Source: Ursus arctos | Taxonomy: Eukaryota > Chordata > Mammalia > Carnivora > Ursidae | DNA length: 64,000 bases | Direction: 5' to 3' | Assembly (NCBI RefSeq): GCF_023065955.2 | Contig: NW_026622985.1 | Location: 78,667,931-78,731,930, forward strand | In this document: one piece after another, positions 35,521 to 46,335 of the stretch | How positions within the stretch are numbered: position 1 is the stretch's first letter | Layout of the letters: each line of letters starts with the position of its first letter | Translations under genes and position numbers: made by a program | The notes under the pieces: generated by a model | What the model saw: the letters and a program-made list of their open reading frames with translations, nothing else | What the model was told of the DNA's origin: nothing | The model's database searches: none

Positions 35521-35719
35521 TTTTTTTCTGTTTTTGTTTTTAAAGATTTTATCCATTTATTTGAGAGAGAGAGAGCACGAGAAGGGGGAGGGAGGGCCAA
35601 AGGGAGAAGCAGGCTCCCCGCTGAGCAAGGAGCCCCACATGGGGCTTGATCCCAGGACTCTGAGATCATGACCTGAACCAAAGGCAGATGCTTAACCGAC
35701 TGAGCCACCCTGGGGGCCT
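35521..35719 (-). mobile_element. SINEC, first of a stacked pair
   Basis: Antisense. 5' flank agagtcaaatggg (35508-35520); 3' flank agggtcaaatagg (35721-35733), a diverged TSD. A second SINE follows immediately. Confidence 0.9.
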
Positions 35720-35736
35720 CAGGGTCAAATAGGGGG

Positions 35737-35944
35737 TTTTTTGTTGTTTTTTTTAAAGATTTTATTTATTTATTTGACAGAGAGACAGCCAGCGAGAGAG
35801 GGAACACAAGCAGGGGGAGTGGGAGAGGAAGGAGCAGGCTCCCAGCAGAGCGGGGAGCCCAATGTGGGGCTCAATCCCAGGACCCTGGGATCACGCCCTG
35901 GGCTGAAGGCAGATGCTTAACGACTGAGCCACCCAGGCACCCCC
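35737..35944 (-). mobile_element. SINEC, second of a stacked pair
   Basis: Antisense, bear-type body 'ggcacccc' end. Flanks agggtcaaatag at 35721-35732 and 35945-35956 are identical. It re-used the neighbour's TSD as its own target. Confidence 0.93.
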
Positions 35945-35956
35945 AGGGTCAAATAG

Positions 35957-36590
35957 TTCTTGAGTCAAATGCAGCCTCATATCCTGACTCCCAGAAGTAG
36001 ATATTTTCAATTTTTTAACTGATTCTTGAGTTATTTGTGTCCGAATCTCTACATAACATGCTTACATTATTACTTCTTGGTTTTCCTGTTTCAGGCATTA
36101 ACTATTGCCTTCCCACTCAGGAAAATAAAGCCCTAATATACTTTCACATATACCCCCTATCCTCTTATAACTTACCACATACACACAAACATCGTCCCTC
36201 CATCCACACAACGTAGTTATTGGAATTTTTGATAGATGCTGCTGCTTTGCACACCCATTACTACCTACCCTTCTGTGTTTCAAGTTTAACTGTCCTACAC
36301 TCCCCACCGTGACTGCCCCTTGCCAGCCCAGAAGCCATGACTCATCCCATCCATAGGAAATCTTCAGGGTAGAAAAGGAACCTGGGGGGCTAGCTGCTTC
36401 TAGAAAACCTCTCAACCATGCCTCCTCTTGTGGCCTCACCTTCCCTTCAGGGCCAGGAGAGGCCTCTTGACACCTGAACTACCAGGATTCCTCAGCCAGC
36501 TGCTCCTCAGCTCGCTCCGTCTGGATGCACAGGAGGCCATTTGTTTCTTCCAGGTACACACGGCAGTTCTGAGAGTGTCTTGTTGCTTTC
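35957..36590. other. unassigned sequence
   Basis: No element recognised. A minus-strand frame of 113 codons (36098-36439) lacks any recognisable domain and start context. Confidence 0.35.
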
Positions 36591-36740
36591 GTCTTTATGC
36601 GAGCACATATGTTATTTCTTTAAGCAATTCTGTACATAATTATGTTATATTCTGCATCTGGTGATTCTAAATCTGAAGTTCTTAGGAATCTAAATCATGT
36701 TTTATTGTTTCCGCTGACTCCTCATGAAGCTTGGAAGTCA
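36591..36740. repeat. copy of an unnamed repeat also found at 39345-39480
   Basis: 'gttatttctttaagcaattc', 'atattctgcatctggtgatt' and 'tgttttattgtttccgctga' correspond to 'gttatttctttaaacatttc', 'gatatcttgcatctgatcat' and 'ctgtttattgtttctgctga'. Both copies have the same orientation. It resembles an antisense L1 region, but I cannot assign it. Confidence 0.45.
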
Positions 36741-36872
36741 GCTTTCCCAGGCCCTCTGAGACAATGATCACTCCTCCACCTGCTTTCCTAAATGACCTTC
36801 CTAAATTTGGCTGCTATTGTCTCCTCCAGTGTTCCTATAGGCTTCTGTCTTTGGGGCGGGAGGAAGGCGGCG

Positions 36873-37017
36873 CTGTGCAGAGGGAGAGAGAGAGAGAGAA
36901 TCTTAAGGGAGCTCCACAAGGAGCCCAACACAGGACTCGATCTCATGACCCTGAGAACATGAATTCAGCTGAAATCAAGAGTCAGACGCTTAACTGACTG
37001 GGCCACCCAAGTGCCCC
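36873..37017 (-). mobile_element. old SINEC, antisense, tail-truncated
   Basis: 'gcagagggagagagagagag', 'gagcccaacacaggactcga', 'gactgggccacccaagtgcc'. Faces the partial sense SINE at 37045. Confidence 0.85.
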
Positions 37018-37044
37018 TAAATGGGTATTTTTAAAAGACAGAAG

Positions 37045-37141
37045 CCTAGCTCAGCGGGGAGTCTATGTTTCTCCCTCTGCCCCTCCCCCTGCTCATGTGC
37101 ACTCTCTCTCTCTCTCAAATAAATAAATAAAATCTTAAAAA
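37045..37141 (+). mobile_element. partial SINEC, 5'-truncated
   Basis: 'gaagcctagctcagcgggga' to the tail 'caaataaataaataaaatct'. Head missing. It forms a head-facing pair with the SINE at 36873-37017, giving a weak inverted arrangement. Confidence 0.85.
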
Positions 37142-37489
37142 CATGTTTTTTAAATATCCTGTTTATTGTCATGCTTGTGATTTGGGGAAGGGAGTGAAAA
37201 TAAATGAAAGCTTTCAATTTATAAGGTTTAATTGGACATTCTCCAATTCCTAAAACGTTTCCTTCATATTTAAGTTAAATTCTAAAGTTATTAAATTCCT
37301 CAGCCCTCACTCCTGAACACCCTTCCCAATTTGCATGCCACTGCCCTGTAAAATTTAACTCGAGTGTTTCAATCCCCACAAATAAGATGTTATTTTATAC
37401 ACATAAGATTTGTTAGATTACCAGTCTCTTTGTTCACTAGATCTTCTTCTGTGTCAGACCTTACTTCTGGAGACGTTCTTCTCATTCCT

Positions 37490-39085
37490 TTAGAATAGCA
37501 GCTCGAAGTGTGCTTTATGGCCTTATAAGGGTCCCAAGACCCTCTTAGGAGGCGTCTAGAAGGTCAGACTACTTTCATCATAATACTAAGGTGTTATTTG
37601 TCTTATTCACTGCGTTGACACATACATTAATGGGGCAAAAGCAATGGAGGGTCAAAGTGCTGGTACCTGAGTACCAATCCAGGCAGCGGACCGACTACGC
37701 TAGGAATCAATGTGTTCTTCTCCACCACCCACTCTTAGCAAATTTCCGGAAATGCTAGTTCACTTACCAGTGTGCGTGGTGAAGCAGAAAAGAACATATT
37801 AATTTTATTAAATCTTGGCCCTTACACGATGTCTTTTTAATATTCTCTGTAACCAAATGGGAAGTACAAAAAACGCTTCAGCTGAATACCGAAGTATGAT
37901 GGTTGTCTCAAGGAAAACACTTGTGTGATTGAGTTGCAAGCTGACGTAACCAGTTTTTTCATGGAACACCATCTATACTTAAAAGAATGACTGACAGATG
38001 AACTATGGCTATTCAGACTTGGATAATTGGCAGACATTTTCTTAAAATTGAATGAAGTGAGCCTGTTATTTCAAGGAAAACAACTGACAGAATTTGTTGC
38101 CAATGACAAAATTCAAGTTTTCAAGGAAAATTAGAATTTTAAGAAAACTTATAGTTCGCACCATGGACTTGACAGCTTTTCAGTACATAGACTTTTCTAG
38201 CAAGATCAATGATAATGTTAATGAATGTGACTTTTGTATCAGTGTTAAGAAGACCTACATTACCAACGTTTTCCAAACCACCAGTCCATGATGTTACAAA
38301 ATCATATACAGGTAAAAGATCCATTTAAAGTTTAAGATACGTAAATAAATGTTAATGTAATAAAGTGCAAGAAAGTTTACCGATATTGCTTTCAAATTCT
38401 ACCTTGCAACTAACCATTAGGAAAGTACCATTTGTTGAGTTTTGCTGCAGTACCAAGAATAATATCCACCGTTATCTGAAAAGGCTATTAAAATACTTCT
38501 CCCTTTTCCAGCTACACACCTGCATGAGGACAGATTTTCTTCATACATTTCAACCAAAACAACATACGACAACAGAATGAATGCAGAAGCAGCTATGAGG
38601 ATCTAGCCGTCTTCTATTTACCCAGACAATAAAGAGACTGTCAGAAATATGAAACAATTTCTCATGAATGTTTTTGTGTATGAAAATAAGTTATTTTTTC
38701 TTAAAATAAGTCATATATGCTAACATCAAATGTTTATTGTTTTGTTTTCTTTTTTAGAGAGGGAGTGAGGACGGGCAGAGGGAGAGGGAGAGAGAATCTT
38801 AAGCAGGCTCCAAGCCCAGCAGGGAGCCCAACATGGGGCTCCGTCTCACAACCCTGAGAACACAACGTGAGCCAAAATCAAGACAGATCTTTAACTGACG
38901 GAGTCACCCAGACACCCTAAATGGTTTTTTTTTAATAAATTAATAAAAATTTTTTAAACTTCAGGCTTAACTTCTAATAGGGTAAATACTAATAGATGTA
39001 ACCCACATATACAAAAGCTCTTTGGGGTCCTCAATAATTTTTAAGAATGCAAAGGAATTTTGAGGCCAAAATGTTTGCTTTACGA
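37490..39085 (+). mobile_element. hAT-Charlie-like DNA transposon fossil with transposase remnants
   Basis: A run of about 1.6 kb. From the 5' end: 'gggtcccaagaccctcttag', 'gctgaataccgaagtatgat', 'ttttttcatggaacaccatc', 'ggataattggcagacatttt'. Near the 3' end: 'gaatgcagaagcagctatga' and 'gctctttggggtcctcaata'. Frames at 38094-38291 and 38365-38580 give hAT-like residues. The second covers the C-terminal dimerisation region ('CRASF'-like family motif is broken here). The 3' end 'aataatttttaagaatgcaaag' is where related elements end in inverted repeats. Stops, frameshifts and a SINE make it inactive. Confidence 0.75.
38752..38919 (-). mobile_element. old SINEC inside the hAT fossil
   Basis: Antisense SINE with 'agggagagggagagagaatc', 'gagcccaacatggggctccg' and 'ggagtcacccagacaccc'. 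It splits the 3' non-coding part of the transposon; flanks 'aaatg...tttt' are weakly duplicated. Confidence 0.85.
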
Positions 39086-39570
39086 GTTTATTTATTGAGG
39101 ACCTGTTGGTGATAAACTCTCAGATTTTCCATCATTTTGTCTTTCTATGCTGCATTCTGGGTAATTTCTTTCAATCCATTTATCACTGATTCTCTCTTCA
39201 ATTGTTTAGTCTGATGTTTAACCAACTCATTGATTTTTCAAAACCTAACAATTATATTTTCCCATTTTGAAATTTGTGTTGGTTTCTTTTCAGATCTTCC
39301 TGCTTATTTTGGATAGTTCCTTTTCACTTTCTCATTTCTATGAGACACCAGGTTATTTCTTTAAACATTTCATACATAATCATTTGATATCTTGCATCTG
39401 ATCATTCTGAAACCTGAATTTATGAGGGCTCTAAATCCTCTGTTTATTGTTTCTGCTGACTCTTCTCCTGGTGAGACGGGGGCTTTTTCTTCTGTCATTT
39501 TGGTGATCTTTGATTGTGAGTTTATATTTGGTAGTTATTAATCTATAGGAATCCTGAGGGCCACTGGAGG
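39086..39570. repeat. old repeat, possibly antisense L1 5' region
   Basis: 'ggtaatttctttcaatccat', 'attctctcttcaattgttta', 'caattatattttcccatttt' and 'ggtgatctttgattgtgagt' are in the order of a common mammalian repeat. It contains the second copy (39345-39480) of the sequence at 36591. Confidence 0.4.
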
Positions 39571-40518
39571 TTGCCTTCCTCCAGGGCAGGTTTTCCCTTG
39601 CTTCTGCTGGGGGTTAGGGAGACTAGACCTGGAGCTTCCTTATCTCCCTTTCCAGGGTCTGAACCTCAAATAGAAGTCTCATGTTCCATTCACTCACCTT
39701 CCACTGGGCACCAAGCTTAGTCTCCTGATTGCACTTGCTTACTGCTCACTGCATCTGCTACTCAAATTTCAACAAACTCTTCTTTTTTTTTTTTTACACT
39801 GTTAGATAGTTCCCTCATTTCCTACAAACAGCACTGCATTTGAAATCATGATGTCACTCAAGCACACGTGTATCATAATGTAATCAAAACACAACTTTCT
39901 TTTTGCCACCCACTGTTCCATTAGGCTTTATTTAGCAGGGGTAATGTTTCCCTATGCTTGCAAGAAAAACAGTCTTGATTCAGAAACTAGGATGTCCAAT
40001 TCTGTATAATAATTATAACTCTGGGCTTGATTTAGCAGTAAATCTCCTCCTCTCCCAGCTCGCTTCTGCTTCAAGCCAAAAGCCTACAATGAGAGAGGTT
40101 GATTGGCTTCTTCCCTAATTCACTGCCTTGTGCTTCTCTTCTCTTTCTTCCTCTTCCCTCTCCCAAGCTGCTGTTTTGATGTCATCGGGGTCAAAGTAGG
40201 AGGATGACAAAGACGCATGGGACAAACGTTCATACTTGAACCGATATCCTCATGAGCTGAGATTTAATGACCTCTGCAGAGTTTACTAACAGCAGACATC
40301 TTTCTCTCATAATGTCTGGCCCCAAATGGGCACCTTTATAACCTGAGTGGTCGTTCATAAGTCACCCCTAGTCTTCGTACACCAGTGGTATATGACCAGC
40401 CTCTGTCTTCTGATGTCTTCCCACCCATTGCAGATGGCAGACTCTAAGAGAAACCACATTGGATTTTTCACCCAAGTGCCAATGTCTAGTCTCTGAAACA
40501 AGGAGACAGCTTTTGCCA
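39571..40518. other. unassigned sequence
   Basis: No element recognised except a poly(T) at 39782-39795. No gene signal. Confidence 0.4.
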
Positions 40519-40616
40519 CAACAAAACAAACAAAACAAAACAAAAAAACAAACAAAAATCCCACAAAACAAACAAACAAAAGCTCAACCAAAAAACAAAA
40601 ACAAAAACAAAAAAAC
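40519..40616 (+). repeat. A-rich (CAAAA)n-type low-complexity tract
   Basis: Repeating caaaa/caaac words almost without G or T. The overlapping frames on both strands (up to 89 codons) are composition artefacts. Confidence 0.95.
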
Positions 40617-40956
40617 CCTCCCAAAGTCTGCCACAGGGTGGTTGGCCAGCCCTTCTCTTGCCCTCTAGATTTCGGACACCAGAATCAGACTCCAGCCCAC
40701 ACATATCAAAGCTTTCTAGATGGTGTCATGGAAGTTCTCACTGGACCTGAGATGAAGAAGGAAGTATCTCCCTCCATGTGGGGGGAAGCTGTGGTATTTA
40801 TCACATGGTTTTCTCCAAAGATATCCTCCCCTAATCCTTTCCCCTCCCATGCGATGACCCTTCTCATGTCTTTGATCTACTACTTCGTTGACATGGTTCT
40901 CAGAATGTTCTCTCTCTCTCTGGTATCTATCATATTGATGTTTCAGTCAAAACTCG
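40617..40956. other. unassigned sequence
   Basis: A 114-codon plus-strand frame (40638-40982) crosses this and runs into a SINE tail. I see no domain, so I do not call it a gene. Confidence 0.35.
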
Positions 40957-40994
40957 GGCTCGCCCCCTTCTCTCTAAAATAAATAAACAAATCT
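40957..40994 (+). mobile_element. SINE tail fragment
   Basis: 'cgcccccttctctctaaaat' then 'aaataaacaaatctta' is the 3' end of a SINEC element without its body. The next SINE abuts it. Confidence 0.6.
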
Positions 40995-41164
40995 TACGCC
41001 TTGGTGGCTTTGTTGAACGACCTACTCTTGGTTTCAGCTCAGGTCATGATCTCAGCGTTGTGGGATCGAGCCCCATCTCAGGGTCTGTGCTCAGTGTGGA
41101 ACCAGCTTCTCTCCCTTGTCCTCTGCCCCTCCCCCTCCGGTCCTCCAGCGCCCCCCCCCACGCT

Positions 41165-41206
<42 letters not shown>

Positions 41207-41254
41207 CGCGTACATTCTCTCTCTCTCAAATAAATAAATCTTAAAAAAAAAACT
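40995..41254 (+). mobile_element. SINEC with a (TG)n expansion in its body
   Basis: 'cgccttggtggctttgttga' head, body, then a TG-rich run at 41164-41211 inside the pyrimidine-rich part, and tail 'caaataaataaatcttaaaa'. Both-strand frames here are incidental. Confidence 0.88.
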
Positions 41255-42559
41255 CAGGGGGAAGAATTTCGGTCCAACATTCTGTTACTCATCAGTAAGT
41301 ATGTTTTGTCCAGGAACTAGCTGAGTATTTAGTTCACCAAACTGGAGGAAGCAGAAGCATGTTCCAATAAACTTAATTAATTCATTTCGATGTTGTAAAT
41401 ATATGATAAAATACCTCAGAAATAAGGCTGCAGTATTTAGTCATACACTGAAGGTCCTGAGCTGTGAAGAATAGTGTAGACACGCCCACAAATCAATGTC
41501 ATTTCTGGAAAATAATGATCAAGTATACTACAGTAAAGGGCCTGCCTTCTTCATTATGCACCGTGCTCCATGTAGCCGGTTCCATGACTATGTCTCAACC
41601 CACTTTTACCTCATTTGGATGCACATGAGGCCATTTATTCCTCCAGATACACATTGCATAATTATTTTCCGCTCTAGTAAATGAATAGCTTAATTAGCTC
41701 TTTAATTTGATTTTAAGAGCCGAAAAATGTAAGTAATAGCACATTCTTTCTTTAAAAAATATTCTAAATAATCACACTTTGTGACTAGTTCTTAAATAGC
41801 AAACTGTACAAAAAGAACAGGAAAAAAAAAACAGAAAAAGCAACAGCTACTAAAAAGCTATTTTTGACAATTAAGAGGATTTCTCTTGTTTACATTAGAG
41901 GAGAAATAGTACAAAAGTAACTGAACACATGCCAGAATAATTAGCAGCTCTTGGCTCATTTAAATTATGTGCACATTGCCATTTTAATGCATTTTTTAAA
42001 CACCCACTTGCAATTCTATTTTATTCTCAGAAGAAAATTAATGACTTTCCACTAGGTATGACTAGTAAAACCAAATTTGTTTCCTGTTTTCTTGGAAAAC
42101 ATATATCTTCCTGGCTTTATAGACCCACTTTTAATAATAATTAAAAACATAAAATAATAATAACTGTACTTTGGAAGTATACAGTACTTCTGCACAAAAA
42201 CTAGCAGCATTCTTTTATGTAAGATAATCCCTCTATAGAAATATCCTGCTGTTCCTTCATGATCACTATATAACATGTTGATTCTAAGGATAATCTAATA
42301 TTAATAAAAGGATTACGACTGTGATTTTCCTTTTTTTTTTTTTTTCAGGAAAATACTTCAGCAGCTCCCTAAAAACAAATTCAGGTCATGAATTTTACAT
42401 ATTTTCTTCTCAATTGAAGGCCCCTGATGATTAGTCACAAAGTAGTGATTAGCAAGAAGTGCGTGCATAAGCATGCTTCATGTCCCAGGAGGTTAAAAAC
42501 AGGGAACAAAAAGAGAGGAGATAGCCACTTTCTCCTTTTGAAGACATTAATGCCGAAAA
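41255..42559. other. unassigned AT-rich, repeat-free block (possible conserved regulatory DNA)
   Basis: About 1.3 kb with no recognised transposon. The core 41920-42060 has TAATTA and homeodomain-like words ('gaataattagcagctcttgg', 'tcatttaaattatgtgcaca', 'ccattttaatgcatttttta'). Conservation can only be judged by alignment. Confidence 0.3.
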
Positions 42560-42615
42560 TTTGGTCACCAGACCCACAGATCTGAAATTTGGACGCCAGA
42601 CCCATGGATCTGAAA
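42560..42615. repeat. 28-bp tandem duplication
   Basis: Two adjacent 28-bp units, 42560-42587 and 42588-42615, share about 24 bases and both end in 'gatctgaaa'. It is a local duplication in otherwise single-copy DNA. Confidence 0.93.
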
Positions 42616-42819
42616 GCTATAATCCAGACCTACACAAGCTTGGTCATTAAATGCTAAACATATATGGCTTAGCTAAGTTTCATGATATGACTCACTCAGA
42701 CTTCAGAATACGTGGAAAACATTGACACAACCTGATCATTGTTATCCTGGGCCCAGTCTGCTCCAGGTCCCAACCAGATGCCACGTGAAACCAGAAAAGT
42801 AAAAGTATCTATGACAGAA

Positions 42820-42985
42820 CCGGAGCCCTCCAGAGGCTCTCAGTCTATTGAGAGATAATGACTGGTGTATAGGAAAGTATTATATCAAGGTAAAGAGTTA
42901 GAGATTCTCTAAGATAGAATCAGAGTGCTGAGGAAATTCACAGAAGGGAGCTATTACTTCTGCATGGAGGGACTGGGGAAGGCAA
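42820..42985 (+). repeat. fragment of the old dispersed repeat family
   Basis: 'gaggctctcagtctattgag', then 'gagataatgactggtgtata' and 'gcatggagggactggggaag', in the order of the family at 18300 and 30850. Confidence 0.4.
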
Positions 42986-43511
42986 ATCCGGCCCTCAGCC
43001 ATAGGGCCAAATGAAGCCATGAAAGTGTATGGGCTGCAAGAGGGGCCCTTTCAGGCTCAAGTGATCATTTGTCATGATCGTTGGAGATGAATGCAGTCCC
43101 ACTTCACTCATACCAATGTCTGCATAAGTGATACAAAAATTAAATAAGAGTATGCCCATCAGAGAATTGTCCAGAAGCCAAACAGAATGAGGCAAGATCA
43201 GAAGACATGACCAGGTGATCCAAGAAGACAAAAAGTAGGGATTCTGGTTGAGTCGTTAGCCTGACACATGATATTTTCACATTCGGCCTCTTTAATTCTA
43301 GATCCAAGTCTTAAATGGGATATTTTAGAAGCTGTGATCCAGTCCCACAGTGTTAGGGAGCTGTCACATGAGGGAGGAACATGCATGTCATGTGATATGT
43401 CCATGGCCACTCAGATGCTGAGAAAGAAAGATGAGCACACATGTTGAGCCCGAGTGGGTGGAGAAGACTATGTTCTTAGCCTGAGAAGACCAGAGTTTTC
43501 CACCTTCCATT
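42986..43511. other. unassigned sequence
   Basis: No element recognised. Short minus-strand frames only. Confidence 0.35.
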
Positions 43512-43526
43512 AGAATATTCACTTCC

Positions 43527-43694
43527 TGGGGCACCTGGGTGGCTCAGTCGGTTGGGCATCTGACTCTTGATTTCAGCTCAGGTCATGATCTCAGGGTTGT
43601 GAGATGGAGGCCAGTGCTGGGCTTAGTGCTGGGCATGAAGCCTGCTTAAAGATTCTCTCTCCCTCTGCCTCTGACCCTTCCCCCCACCAAAAAC
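43527..43694 (+). mobile_element. old SINEC
   Basis: 'ggggcacctgggtggctcag' head, older 'gactcttgatttcagctcag' body, A/C-rich tail. Flanks agaatattcacttcc (43512-43526) and agaatatgcaattcc (43695-43709) are a diverged TSD. Confidence 0.9.
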
Positions 43695-43709
43695 AGAATA
43701 TGCAATTCC

Positions 43710-44059
43710 GTCTTTGCTTTGAAAGAAGAAAAACTAATCATAATAATGCCATCTTTATTTTTGGAGGCTTATTCCCTTCCTTTGATGATCTACAATCAAG
43801 CTACAATTGTGGAGACCAGATACATCACCAAAGGGTCCTTGAAATTACGCATTCATCATTTCCAAGATACGTGTGCAGCAATAACATTCATATTATTTTA
43901 TCGTATTTTTGACAACAAAATAACATGTATAACATATAGTCTTTAAGACTAATAATTTTTGCAAAAGCATATAAAGATCCGACCGTATATTTTAACATTG
44001 CTCTTCTAGCACGTGTAGCAACTAGCTTGTGAGCTGATTTAACTTGACATGTGAAAATT
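43710..44059. other. unassigned sequence
   Basis: No element recognised. A 102-codon plus frame (43604-43912) begins in the SINE and has no domain. Confidence 0.35.
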
Positions 44060-44071
44060 AATCAACATCCT

Positions 44072-44271
44072 TTTTTTTTTTTAAAGATTCTATTTATTTA
44101 TTTGATGGAGATAGAGACAGCCAGCGAGAGAGGGAACACAAGCAGGGGGAGTGGGAGAGGAAGAAGCAGGCTCATAGTGGAGGAGCCTGATGTGGGGCTC
44201 GATCCCATAACGCCGGGATCACGCCCTGAGCCGAAGGCAGACGCTTAACCGCTGTGCCACCCAGTCGCCCC
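44072..44271 (-). mobile_element. SINEC, bear-type, 12-bp TSD
   Basis: Antisense, complete. TSD aatcaacatcct at 44060-44071 and 44272-44283 is identical. Confidence 0.95.
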
Positions 44272-44283
44272 AATCAACATCCT

Positions 44284-45359
44284 ATCTTTGATCCATGCAT
44301 GCAATTTCATCGATTTCAGTGGAATCAATCTTCAAGGGGCAGGGATAGAATCACTCCATAATTATCTCAACCAATCCAGTTGCTATATTTATTACAAAAG
44401 CCACTTTGCCTTCCATACCGACATTTGGAAACTCAAAAGTACATACATTACATTCTATTGAATTTGTTCCTTCCATATGCAGAGTATGAACTCCATCATG
44501 AAATCCGTAATATAAAATTCCCAGAACAAAAGTGTATCTGAACTGATGAGAGTGAACACTTCTGAATATTTCAGAGGCACATCCAAGTTTACATCTGCTT
44601 CCTTAGTATATACCCTAGGGGGGAGGGAAAGACCCTCCGTGGGTGTCTTATTAACATTCAGCAATAACACTGATAATCCTCACGCTTCTGTCCCATCCTT
44701 CAAAACGCTGGGTTTTACCTTTTACAAATCTCTCCCTAGTTCCTTTCCAAAATTCCTCTATGACTTACCTCAGCAGTGCTCTCCAGCCATAGTCCAACAA
44801 AATAATATGGGACTTAAATAGATGCTTAACCCTGAAAAAGGCGCCTCATGCTTCTGAAACTAGAAGAACAGGCCATGAAACCACCACTACCAAGAACAGT
44901 AAACCAGTTCACGGAGCTCTCTTCTAATAAGGCATCTGTTAGAATTACTCAAGCCCACAATAAATAAACTGAGCAAGAAAGATGTCATAGAATCTTTTTT
45001 CATTATTTTTCTTCAGAAAAGAACTACAAAGTCAGGTATTCTTTTTTTTTTTTTTTCTTGAAGCCCCAGTTTGATTCTCTTCTGAGTTAATGTCTTTTTT
45101 TTTTTTTAATAAAGTAAGAAGTTTTGTTTTGTTTTGTTTTTTTGATGTTCACATGAAAAAGAGTCCAGGACTATGCCCAGGGGAATCAGAAACATTTTAC
45201 GTTTGCTTTGCTGTTAAAACCCACACAGTTTATCTGCAAAGAGGATATCTATATCGGCATCAAGTGACACCATGAATATAATCTCCAGGAGCCAAAAGAC
45301 TCTAAAATCAGCTCATATCACCCAATTGTTTTCTATTAAATCACTGAGTCCTTCTAAAC
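44284..45359. other. unassigned sequence with two poly(T) tracts
   Basis: T runs at about 45041-45057 and 45094-45108 suggest decayed poly(A) ends of antisense retrocopies, but no family is recognised between them. Frames are short. Confidence 0.35.
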
Positions 45360-45953
45360 AAATTAAGTCAAAAGGGATCATGGATTGAAATGTAAAACAT
45401 AAAGCTATGAAGTTTTTAGAAACCAAAAAATAGGGGGAAAACATCAGGTCTCAGGATAGGCAAAACGTTCTTAGACTTGATACAAAAACCATAATTCATA
45501 AAAGGAAAACTCGATAAATTGGACCTCATCAGATTGAGGACTTTTGTCTTATATAAAAGACTGTGTGATGAGGATGAAAAGCAAACTATAAATGGGAAAA
45601 AGTACTTGCAAACCACGTGTCAGACAAAAGACTAAGATCTAAGCACTAATAAAAAATTTTCTGAATTCAACAGTTGAAAAAAAGGTAACAATCCATTAGA
45701 AAATGGGCGAAAGATATGAACAGGTATTTGAATGAAAAGGCCAGACAGGTGGCAAGGTGTTCAACATCCGTAGCCATCAGGGAAAGACAAATGAAAACCA
45801 ACCGCAAGGAGCTAGCGCTACGCGCTGTCAGAATGGCTACAACGACGAACGCTGGCAACATCACGTGCTGAGCCAGATGCAGAAACACTGAATTGCTCCT
45901 ACATTCCTGGTGAGAAGGCGAAACAGCAGTCAGTGTGGAAGATATTTGGGCAG

Positions 45954-46335
45954 TGTGGCGGGCTAACTGATGGCCCCCAAAATGAGCCCACGGCCGAATC
46001 CTCAGAACCTTTGAAAACATTACCTTACACGACAAAAGAGACTCTGCAGATGTGCTTAGGTCAAAATCTTGAGATGAGATTATCCTGGATTATCTTGTGG
46101 GTGCAATGTAACATCATGAGGGTTCTTAGAAGATGAAGACAAGTACCAGAGAAGGGAGAAGGTGCTCCAAATCTGGCTTTAAACACGGAGGAGCTGGAGG
46201 AGGCAAGGAATAGATTCTCCTCTGGAAAACCCAGGAGGAATCCGCCCGTGACCTGTAAGACTCATTTCAGACTTCTGAATAAATCTGCGTTGTTTTAGGC
46301 CACCAAGTTTGTGGCAGCAATAGAAAATGAATACA
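45954..46335 (+). mobile_element. solo MLT1-like LTR with 5-bp TSD
   Basis: Begins TG ('tgtggcgggctaactgatgg') and ends CA ('gaaaatgaataca'). Internal 'gcagatgtgcttaggtcaaa' and 'gattatcctggattatcttg' fit the MLT1 core. The 5-bp duplication ggcag (45949-45953 and 46336-46340) flanks it, and the L1 reads straight through when it is removed. Confidence 0.9.

Noticed and set aside
36098..36439. A 113-codon minus frame.
   Set aside because: No domain or conserved motif seen and no splice or promoter context. Chance frame is more likely.
40355..40704. Overlapping frames up to 89 codons near a CAAAA tract.
   Set aside because: Low-complexity composition, no domain, competing frames.
45667..46035. 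A 122-codon minus frame.
   Set aside because: It crosses an L1/LTR boundary, so it is a mosaic of transposons.
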